38,116 nt of DNA from Campylobacter estrildidarum (lineage in GTDB: Bacteria; Campylobacterota; Campylobacteria; Campylobacterales; Campylobacteraceae), in contig NZ_NXLZ01000015.1 of the NCBI RefSeq assembly GCF_005406205.1, forward strand, positions 1 through 38,116. Direction: 5' to 3'. The notes beneath the pieces were generated by a model. The model was not told the origin of the DNA. It searched no databases and worked only from the letters and a program-made list of their open reading frames with translations. This document shows, piece after piece, positions 31,389 through 38,116 of the stretch. How positions within the stretch are numbered: the first letter of the stretch is position 1; every line of letters starts with the position of its first letter. Both the position numbers and the translations under genes were made by a program.

Positions 31389-31655
31389 ATGGAAAAAAAA
31401 CCATTTACAATAGCAGAAGCTTTAAACTCTGAAACAAGTTCCCAAAAAACCTATAAGAAAGCCGATAAAAAATCAGCTGGAAGAAAAACCATAGATCAAA
31501 AATTAAGAAGAGATAATTTAGTAGTTTGCAGACTAAATGAACAAGAAATGAATATTTTAAAAAAGCTAATGGAGTTAGAATTAGTTAGTGAATATGGCAC
31601 TTATATAAGAAAATTGATTTTAAAAGAGGCTAGAGCTTTAAATATTAATAACTAA
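31389..31655 (+). CDS. Small basic partner of ParA, ribbon-helix-helix-like
   Basis: 88 residues. A flexible basic N-terminus (KKADKKSAGRKTIDQKLRRD) precedes LVVCRLNEQEMNILKKLMEL and EYGTYIRKLILKEA, which reads as the strand-helix-helix of an RHH fold. This is the layout of ParG-type proteins that bind the centromere and repress the par operon. The overlap of AT-rich repeats before parA, topB and eexN fits an RHH regulator, but binding is inferred. Confidence 0.75.
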   Translation: MEKKPFTIAEALNSETSSQKTYKKADKKSAGRKTIDQKLRRDNLVVCRLNEQEMNILKKLMELELVSEYGTYIRKLILKEARALNINN

Positions 31656-31666
31656 AAATGTTAAAA

Positions 31667-31697
31667 TATCCTTGCAAAAAACAAAACTACAAGGATA
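31667..31697 (+). promoter_or_regulatory. Hairpin that hides the ribosome site of the methyltransferase-helicase gene
   Basis: TATCCTTG (31667-31674) and CAAGGATA (31690-31697) form a perfect 8-bp stem with a 15-nt loop. The right arm contains AAGGAT, the only ribosome site before the ATG at 31701. Folded mRNA would block initiation. It has no T tract, so it is not a terminator. Confidence 0.6.
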
Positions 31698-31700
31698 CAA

Positions 31701-34700
31701 ATGCGTAAAACAAAAAGACAAATTGAAGATGAAAAATATTATGGTGGTCGAAATTTATTTGACTTAATAGAATTAGAATTTACACAAGGAGAAGAAAATG
31801 AGCAACAGAATAGAAAATTATCCAAACATAGAGAAGTTACAGACAATATTGAACGAACTGGCATTTCATCAAATACATCAAGCGTGGATAGACAAGAAAA
31901 TACCACAATACAGCTTGATAATACTAGAGAGATGGGCAGAAATTTATCCGAACACAATCAAGAATCTAGGAATGTCAGATCTAATGACACTAGCATTACC
32001 ACAAGCACAAATGGAATTAACAATCTTGGAGAGCAAAGAAGCAAACAAGAAGAGAGATCAGGGGCTAACAGATATGGAGATATTAGCAGAAGAAGAAATA
32101 AATCTCAATCAATATATAGCGATAGAACCTCAAATCTATTCTCCTCTATTTCAAGAAATGATGATAAAAGACAAACAACAGATACAGGAAGAAACGATCA
32201 ACAATCAGTATTGGAAACTACAACAAGAAATGATCGACTTGAAAAAAGAGACGACAAATCTGGACAAAAATTAGATTTTACAAGCGATGATGAAATCTAT
32301 CTTGGCTCTTTAAAAGATAGGTTTCAAAAAAACCTTCAAGCTATCAAACTTTCAAAAATTATCGAACAAGAAAATCGTTATGCTACTAAACAAGAACAGG
32401 AAATTCTAAATAAATTTTCAGGATGGGGTGGAATTCCCCAAGCTTTTGATTATCATAACAAAGAATGGGAAAAAGAATTTAAAGAACTTATTAATACGCT
32501 TAATTATGCAGAATATGAAAAAGCAAAAACTTCTACTTTGGATGCTTTTTATACTCCAAAAATTATCATTGATACAATTTATCAAGGGCTTAATCAGTTA
32601 GGGTTTAACAACGATGATCACACTAAAGAAATATTTGAACCAAGTGCTGGTATAGGCTCTTTTTTATCTTATGCAAAAAATTATAGTGATAAATATCATT
32701 TTACTTGCGTGGAGCTTGATACTATAAGTGCAAATATATTAAAAAACTTATATCCGAATCAAACAATATATAATAAAGCATTTCAACATCATTTATTTGA
32801 TAAACCTTGCGACGCATTTATAGGCAATCCTCCTTTTGGTCAAAAAAAGATTTTAGATCCGAATGATCCCACGTTAAATAAGTCAAGTGTGCATAATTAT
32901 TTTATCGGTAACGCAATTAAAAATTTAAAAGAAGATGGCATTGCTGCTTTTGTAGTATCAAGTTATTTTTTAGATTCTAAAAATGACACTATAAGAAATT
33001 ATATAGCAGAACAAGCAACATTCTTAGGTGCTGTAAGATTACCAAATAATACTTTCAAAAAACGAGCTAATACAGAAGTTACTACTGATATTATCTTTTT
33101 AAAAAAGGGTAAAGATTTAAATATAGATAAATCTTGGCTAGAAAGTGTAGAGTTCTATAATAATTGTTTTGATGAAGCTGAAAAAAGAGACATAGATCCT
33201 GATATTTTTAACGATTTTAGAATAAATGAGTATTTTAAAAATAATCCACAAAATATCTTAGGAAAAATGGATATTAAAAGTTCTCAATATGGTTATAATT
33301 TAGAGTGCTTAGATGATGGTAGAGATTTAAAACTTGCACTAGAAAATTTTATAAAAACTTTACCAAAAGATATTTATAAATATCAAGAAACAAAAATTAA
33401 GCTATCTTATTACAGGATTGATAAAGAATCGCCTGAATACAAAAAATATAGTGAAGTTTTAAGCAAATTAAAAGATGGCAATTATTTTGAATACAATAAT
33501 GAAATTTATATGAGAATTAGAAATGATAATGAAATAATCTTTTCAAAACCTACTCTGAATGAACACGATAAAAGAAGGATTAAAAAACTCATTGTTATTA
33601 GAAATCAATTTAACACTCTTATTGAATATGAAAAAAATGAATCAAACGATCTTTTAGTAGAAAATCAAAGAAAACATTTAAATAAACTTTATGATGAGTT
33701 TGTAGCTAAAGAAGGATATTTAAATAGAGAAGCAAACAAAAAAGCATTTAGAGAAGATATAGAAGCAAATAAAATTTTAGCTTTAGAAAAAAATTACAAT
33801 GCAGGCATTTCAAAAAATGTCGCCTTAAAAGAAGGTATCGATCCTATAGCTCCAAGTGCAAATAAAGCCGATATTTTTTTCAAAAGAACTATAAATGCAC
33901 AAAAAGAACTTAAAATTTCAACTCCAAAAGAAGCACTAATCGCTAGTATTAATGAGTATGGAAGAATTGATTTACAATTTTTAGAAACTAATTTAAAACA
34001 ACCATTAGATAAAACACTTAATACTTTAGAACAAGATAAATTAATCTTTAAAGATCATAATAATCCCACTAATTATGTTTTAGCTGAAAAATATCTTTCA
34101 GGTAATGTTAAAGAAAAATACAAAAAAGTAAAAAAATTAGTAGAAGAAGGTTTTAGTGAATTTGCTAACAACTTAGAAAGCTTGGAACAAGTCTTACCTA
34201 AAGATTTAAAAGCGGTTGATATTTCAATAAGCTTAGGAACGACTTGGGTGCCTATAAAATATTACAAAGAATTTATAGAAAAAACTTTACAAATTACTGC
34301 TAATGATTATGACTTATTCTTAATAAAAGAAACAGGAGAATGGAATCTTAAAGGTTTTGGTTATTCTTTAAGTCCTTACATCAGATCACAATATGCTACC
34401 GAGAAGATAGGTTGTTTTGACTTATTTGAACACGCTTTATCAAGAAAACCTATTCGCATTTACGATAAAAAACAAGATATATCTGGCAAAGAATATAGAG
34501 AACTTAATCCTAAGGAAACTGCAATCGCTAATTCTAAATTAGAAAATTTAAAAAATGAATTTATAGAATGGATTTATAAAGATTATAATAGACGCACAGA
34601 TTTAGAAAATATCTACAATGAAAGGTTTAATACAAATATAGAACCCCAATATAATGGAGAAAATTTAGAACTTCCAAATTTTAATAGCAATATTAAATTA

Positions 34701-37517
34701 AAAAAACACCAAAAGAACGCTATATATAGAGCCATTCAGGAAAATAGTATCATTTTTGATCACCAAGTAGGTGCTGGTAAAACTTTGGTAGCAATTTGTT
34801 CTGTAATGGAACAAAAAAGAATGGGGCTTTTAAATAAACCTTTAATTGTTGTGCCAAATCACCTAGCTAGACAATGGAATGATGAATTCTATCACGCTTA
34901 TGCAAATGCAAATATTTTAGTTGCTACAAATGATGATTTAAAAAAAGATAATAGAGAAAAGTTTTTTTCAAAAATTGCTACAAATAATTATGATGCTATT
35001 ATTATGACACACTCTCAATTTAAATTAATCCCTGCACCTTATGAAATTATTAAAAAGCAATATGAAGCAGATATTCGTATTTTAGAAAAAACTTTAGAAA
35101 AAAAACAAGATGATAAAAATACTATGCGATACTCTGTCAAAGAATTAGAAAAACGCATTGAAAATTTTAAAGTAAAACTTGGAGATTTACAAACAACGCA
35201 TAAAAAATCTAAAGCGATTGATTTTTCAGAATTAGGAATTGATGCTTTAATAATTGATGAAGCACACGAATTTAAAAATTTACTTATCACAACTTCAATG
35301 GGAGATATAAGTGGTCTTGGAAATTTAAAAGGCTCTCAAAAAGCTTATGATCTTTATTGTAAAACACAATATATTCACGAGCAAGATAAAAAGCTTTACT
35401 TCTTAACAGGAACACCTATCAGTAATTCAATTACAGAACTTTTTACCTTGCAAAGATATATACAACCAAATGTATTAAAAGAAAAAGGAATAGAAAGCTT
35501 TGACTCTTGGGCTTCCACTTTCGGTGAAGTTACAAACGCTTGGGAGCTTGATAGTTCTGGAATTAATTATAAAGTAGTAGCAAGATTTAATAAATTTAAA
35601 AATGTTCCTGAACTTTCTACTATGTATAAAAGTGTAGCTGATATTGTAACAAACAATGATATTATGAAATATCAAAAAGATTTCGTGCCAAAACTTTATA
35701 ATGATAAACCTATTAATATTGTTGCTCCAAGAAGTGAAGCGATAGCAGAATTTATAGGTATTCAAGATGAAAATGGGAATTGGAATAAAGGCTCTATAGT
35801 ATGGAGAATGGAAAATCAACAAGAAGATATTGCTAGAAATAATTTACTTGCTTGCACCACAGACGCTAGAAAAGCTGGACTAGATTTTAGATTAATTGAT
35901 CCGCATTGTGATGATTACGCAGATTCTAAAATCAATAAACTTATTGAAAATGTTTATAGTGAGTATAATGCTTGGAATGATGATAAAGGCACACAATTAA
36001 TATTTTGCGATTTGTCTACTCCAAAACAACATTCTCAAAAAATTTCTTTAAATAACAACGATACTACTACAATATTAAAATTAGAAAAGGAAGAAGAATT
36101 CGTCAATATTAATGAAACAATAGAACAAACAGAAGAAGAAAGTAACAAAAGTCTTGATGAAATTTTAGCAGAACAAGCTAAATTTGACGTTTATACTGAT
36201 ATTTTAAAAAAGCTTGTTTCTAAAGGTATTCCACAAAATGAAATTCGTTTTATTCACGATGCAAAAACAGATTTACAAAAAGGACAACTTTTTGCAGATA
36301 TGAATTCAGGAAAAGCTAGAATTTTAATTGGATCAACACAAAAAATGGGTGCTGGAACAAATGTGCAAAAAAGAATTGTAGCTTTACACCATTTAGATTG
36401 TCCTTGGCGTCCTAGTGATTTAGAACAAAGAAGCGGTAGAGTTATAAGACAAGGCAACGAACTCTTTATGAGAGATCCGCAAAACTTTAGAGTAAAAGAG
36501 TTTAGATATGCAACTGAAAGAACCTATGATGCTAGAATGTGGCAAGTTATTGAAAGCAAAGCAAGATCTATAGAGCAATTTAGAAAAGCTGGTGCTGATG
36601 TAAGAACTCTAGAGGATATTACAAGTGGTGCAGCAGATGCTGCTGAAATGAAAGCGGAAGCTACAGGTAATCCTCTCATTTTATTACAGGTGCAATTAAA
36701 TAGCGATTTAAGACAAGAAGAAATGCTTTATAGTGGCTATAAAAGACAAATACACAATAATGAAGAAAGTCTTAGAGATAATCTTTCAAAGATTGAACTG
36801 CTAAAAAAAGATATAATCAAAATGAAAACTTTAAATACAATAATCAAAGAAAATAATAGCGAACACTTTCAAGGGAAATATTATGTCAATGATAATGAAA
36901 ACGTTTTCACAAAAGATTTTATTATTTTTAAAGACGACACTAGCGATTTAAATAAAAATAGACAAGAAAAACTTATAAAAAATTTTGAAGAAACCATTAA
37001 AATGATAGCAAATGATTATCAACAAGAATATAAAATTTTAGAGTATAAAGGACTAATTATTAGTGGTGAAAAAACTGGATTAGATACCATAAATTTTTAT
37101 GTTTCAACTCCTGATGGCAAAACAATAATGGAACCTGAAAATATGATCTATGAAAGAGACAAGAAAACTTTTTTTAAATTGGAAAATTTAGTCAGTTTTG
37201 GTGGTTTTATAAAAAAATTAAACAATTTTTATAATAATTTAGAAAAATTTAGCCAATTTAATCAAAATAAGATAGAAAACCTCGAAAAAGAAATCGCAGA
37301 ATTAAAAAGTATTACAGGAGATAACACTCCAAAATACAAAAGAAAAGATTATTTAGAGGCATTAAGAGAAGATAATCGTATTGTTATGGATGAAATAGAA
37401 AAAATGAGCACACAAAAAGATTATAAAAGCGATTTTATACCAAAATCTGCAAAGATTTTAGAAAATTTAAATAAAAACAATAATATTCAGAAAGAATATG
37501 ATATTAAAATTAATTAG
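31701..37517 (+). CDS. Giant N6-adenine methyltransferase / SNF2-type helicase
   Basis: 1,938 residues. A polar, Ser/Asn/Arg-rich linker (1-190) is followed by an N6-MTase with the SAM motif EIFEPSAGIGSF (near 311) and the catalytic NPPF (near 378). A superfamily-2 helicase follows, with Walker A HQVGAGKT (near 1020), IIDEAHEFKN (near 1186), TGTPISNS, and the C-terminal QKMGAGTNVQKR and QRSGRVIRQGNE (near 1575). A long coiled C-terminus follows. Homologues on conjugative plasmids and in phages (DarB-like) are thought to protect incoming DNA from restriction. The linker overlaps a second gene in another frame. Confidence 0.93.
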   Translation: MRKTKRQIEDEKYYGGRNLFDLIELEFTQGEENEQQNRKLSKHREVTDNIERTGISSNTSSVDRQENTTIQLDNTREMGRNLSEHNQESRNVRSNDTSITTSTNGINNLGEQRSKQEERSGANRYGDISRRRNKSQSIYSDRTSNLFSSISRNDDKRQTTDTGRNDQQSVLETTTRNDRLEKRDDKSGQKLDFTSDDEIYLGSLKDRFQKNLQAIKLSKIIEQENRYATKQEQEILNKFSGWGGIPQAFDYHNKEWEKEFKELINTLNYAEYEKAKTSTLDAFYTPKIIIDTIYQGLNQLGFNNDDHTKEIFEPSAGIGSFLSYAKNYSDKYHFTCVELDTISANILKNLYPNQTIYNKAFQHHLFDKPCDAFIGNPPFGQKKILDPNDPTLNKSSVHNYFIGNAIKNLKEDGIAAFVVSSYFLDSKNDTIRNYIAEQATFLGAVRLPNNTFKKRANTEVTTDIIFLKKGKDLNIDKSWLESVEFYNNCFDEAEKRDIDPDIFNDFRINEYFKNNPQNILGKMDIKSSQYGYNLECLDDGRDLKLALENFIKTLPKDIYKYQETKIKLSYYRIDKESPEYKKYSEVLSKLKDGNYFEYNNEIYMRIRNDNEIIFSKPTLNEHDKRRIKKLIVIRNQFNTLIEYEKNESNDLLVENQRKHLNKLYDEFVAKEGYLNREANKKAFREDIEANKILALEKNYNAGISKNVALKEGIDPIAPSANKADIFFKRTINAQKELKISTPKEALIASINEYGRIDLQFLETNLKQPLDKTLNTLEQDKLIFKDHNNPTNYVLAEKYLSGNVKEKYKKVKKLVEEGFSEFANNLESLEQVLPKDLKAVDISISLGTTWVPIKYYKEFIEKTLQITANDYDLFLIKETGEWNLKGFGYSLSPYIRSQYATEKIGCFDLFEHALSRKPIRIYDKKQDISGKEYRELNPKETAIANSKLENLKNEFIEWIYKDYNRRTDLENIYNERFNTNIEPQYNGENLELPNFNSNIKLKKHQKNAIYRAIQENSIIFDHQVGAGKTLVAICSVMEQKRMGLLNKPLIVVPNHLARQWNDEFYHAYANANILVATNDDLKKDNREKFFSKIATNNYDAIIMTHSQFKLIPAPYEIIKKQYEADIRILEKTLEKKQDDKNTMRYSVKELEKRIENFKVKLGDLQTTHKKSKAIDFSELGIDALIIDEAHEFKNLLITTSMGDISGLGNLKGSQKAYDLYCKTQYIHEQDKKLYFLTGTPISNSITELFTLQRYIQPNVLKEKGIESFDSWASTFGEVTNAWELDSSGINYKVVARFNKFKNVPELSTMYKSVADIVTNNDIMKYQKDFVPKLYNDKPINIVAPRSEAIAEFIGIQDENGNWNKGSIVWRMENQQEDIARNNLLACTTDARKAGLDFRLIDPHCDDYADSKINKLIENVYSEYNAWNDDKGTQLIFCDLSTPKQHSQKISLNNNDTTTILKLEKEEEFVNINETIEQTEEESNKSLDEILAEQAKFDVYTDILKKLVSKGIPQNEIRFIHDAKTDLQKGQLFADMNSGKARILIGSTQKMGAGTNVQKRIVALHHLDCPWRPSDLEQRSGRVIRQGNELFMRDPQNFRVKEFRYATERTYDARMWQVIESKARSIEQFRKAGADVRTLEDITSGAADAAEMKAEATGNPLILLQVQLNSDLRQEEMLYSGYKRQIHNNEESLRDNLSKIELLKKDIIKMKTLNTIIKENNSEHFQGKYYVNDNENVFTKDFIIFKDDTSDLNKNRQEKLIKNFEETIKMIANDYQQEYKILEYKGLIISGEKTGLDTINFYVSTPDGKTIMEPENMIYERDKKTFFKLENLVSFGGFIKKLNNFYNNLEKFSQFNQNKIENLEKEIAELKSITGDNTPKYKRKDYLEALREDNRIVMDEIEKMSTQKDYKSDFIPKSAKILENLNKNNNIQKEYDIKIN
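31798..32274 (+). CDS. 158-residue protein nested in the helicase N-terminal linker
   Basis: The frame is +1 to the host gene. ACAAGGAGAAGAAA gives a near-ideal ribosome site 7 nt before the ATG. The product has normal composition with helical, amphipathic segments (LQTILNELAFHQIHQAW, YSLIILERWAEIYPNTIKN, LMTLALPQAQMELTILESKE). The host frame over the same bases is a low-complexity Ser/Thr/Asn/Arg-rich linker. A 158-codon frame without a stop in such AT-rich DNA is unlikely by chance. I know no family for it. Confidence 0.65.
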   Translation: MSNRIENYPNIEKLQTILNELAFHQIHQAWIDKKIPQYSLIILERWAEIYPNTIKNLGMSDLMTLALPQAQMELTILESKEANKKRDQGLTDMEILAEEEINLNQYIAIEPQIYSPLFQEMMIKDKQQIQEETINNQYWKLQQEMIDLKKETTNLDKN

Positions 37518-37539
37518 CAAAAGGTAATTACCTTTTGCT
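37516..37539. terminator. 24-bp perfect palindrome shared by two convergent genes
   Basis: AGCAAAAGGTAA is followed by its exact complement. The last bases of the helicase gene stop (37515-37517) and the stop of the minus-strand gene (37528-37530) lie in it. Read either way it gives a hairpin, though T runs are short. Confidence 0.7.
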
Positions 37540-37971
37540 TTGATAAAATTCTTTAATATTTTCTTTTATTGTTTTTTCTTTTTTTGTTTTTTCTTCTTGT
37601 TCTTCCTTATTTTTGTTTTCAAAGTATTTTAGATAATTTAAACACGTCTCGCCTGTATAATTATCTCTATAGCAAATTCCAAATCCTAAATTAGTCATAT
37701 AAAATCTGCTAGAGATATTATTTGGAATTTTTAAATTATCTAAATAGGTTGGATTTGGTTCTTTTGTGTTAAATAAACAAACTACTAATACAATAAAGTA
37801 TAATAATATGCAAAAAGCTGGAATTTTTATTACCATTTTCTTTTCTATCTTTGTATTTTTATTTTTTATTAAAATAATCAATAAAATCATAATCAAACAT
37901 ATAAAAATTCCAACTAATCCAATTAATTCCATAATATTGAAATCTAGCATCGCATAATATAAATTTTCCAT
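37528..37971 (-). CDS. Membrane protein at the end of the relaxase operon
   Basis: 147 residues, AAAGGAATATAAAAA before the ATG. Two membrane segments (about 14-36 and 48-68) are followed by a likely periplasmic part with a Cys pair (GICYRDNYTGETCLNYL) and a charged coiled tail (KNKEEQEEKTKKEKTIKENI). It lies 18 bp after the stop of the nested Cys-rich gene, so it belongs to the relaxosome operon. No family recognised. Confidence 0.68.
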   Translation of the reverse strand: MENLYYAMLDFNIMELIGLVGIFICLIMILLIILIKNKNTKIEKKMVIKIPAFCILLYFIVLVVCLFNTKEPNPTYLDNLKIPNNISSRFYMTNLGFGICYRDNYTGETCLNYLKYFENKNKEEQEEKTKKEKTIKENIKEFYQSKR

Positions 37972-37989
37972 TTTTTATATTCCTTTCTC

Positions 37990-38116
37990 TTATAAATTAC
38001 TCATCTCTTGCAATCTTATTATTCCTAGCACTTGTCCATCGCAAGATATTATCGGCTCTTCTTCGCTCTCCTTGCTGTAGCTGATTGAGTGCATTGATGT
38101 GCAAAAGCATTTGAGT
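37990..38116 (-). CDS. C-terminal part of the Cys-rich nested gene, right-hand copy
   Basis: This is the end of the gene described at 1-228. On the circle it continues from base 1 into 38034 and stops with TAA at 37992-37990. The last residues are SCDGQVLGIIRLQEMSNL. The last 82 bases repeat the window start. Confidence 0.68.
   Translation of the reverse strand, partial: LKCFCTSMHSISYSKESEEEPIISCDGQVLGIIRLQEMSNL
37997..38116 (-). CDS. C-terminal part of the relaxase, right-hand copy
   Basis: The relaxase frame crosses the join and ends RWTSARNNKIARDE at a TAA at 37999-37997, seven bases before the stop of the nested gene. Confidence 0.9.
   Translation of the reverse strand, partial: TQMLLHINALNQLQQGERRRADNILRWTSARNNKIARDE
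38035..38116. repeat. Terminal redundancy, right copy
   Basis: Identical to bases 1-82; see the left copy. Confidence 0.95.

Overview
The window is one AT-rich (roughly 27-30% GC by eye) plasmid from a Campylobacterota host, most likely Campylobacter. The evidence is the codon usage, the lipoprotein and type IV secretion (T4SS) gene styles, and the promoters with T-rich upstream tracts. Bases 1-82 are repeated exactly at 38035-38116, so the window is a linearised circle of 38,034 bp opened inside the relaxase gene. I see no rRNA, tRNA, transposase, CRISPR array or recognisable antibiotic-resistance gene.

Layout. (1) 37528-38034 and 1-1902, minus strand: a relaxosome operon (MobC/TraJ-like protein, MOBP relaxase, a Cys-rich gene nested out of frame in the relaxase tail, a membrane protein). 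It starts at an IncP-like oriT (hairpin plus ATCCTG nic sequence, 1935-1987). (2) 2094-4306: two unknown proteins and a Toprim primase. (3) 4433-4708: an EexN-type exclusion lipoprotein. (4) 5147-5536: oriV with iterons, then a HicB/HicA toxin-antitoxin pair co-transcribed with a large Rep protein (5970-7763). (5) 8208-9065: a Mpi/Hin-like serine recombinase enclosed by perfect 20-bp inverted repeats, with an outward promoter facing the transfer operon. (6) 9082-24861: one long conjugation operon: virB2, a virB3-virB4 fusion, a Rha-domain gene, an MSDKEL protein, ssb, virB5-virB11, a second MSDKEL protein, virD4, a Cag12-like lipoprotein gene, trbM and two unknowns. It ends in a 12-bp hairpin. 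(7) topB (topoisomerase III). (8) 27255-30612: an accessory cluster (YopX family, BspA/DUF285 repeats, a tandem paralogous pair, unknowns). (9) 30826-37517: parA, a small ribbon-helix-helix-like partner, and a 1,938-residue N6-adenine methyltransferase/SNF2 helicase.

How it fits together. The plasmid appears to encode its own replication, partition, addiction, transfer and exclusion functions. The most interesting features are: (a) a probable DNA-inversion switch that would turn the whole T4SS operon on or off; (b) two genes nested in alternative frames, one in the relaxase tail and one in the helicase N-terminal linker; (c) a 162-bp in-frame palindromic element in virB5 that contains an SD sequence in a hairpin loop and a 13-nt match to the 3' end of 16S rRNA; (d) a 35-bp identical segment shared by the 3' ends of virB5 and the exclusion lipoprotein gene; (e) a 70-bp 3' module shared by the two MSDKEL proteins; and (f) iterons that overlap the promoter driving hicBA-rep.
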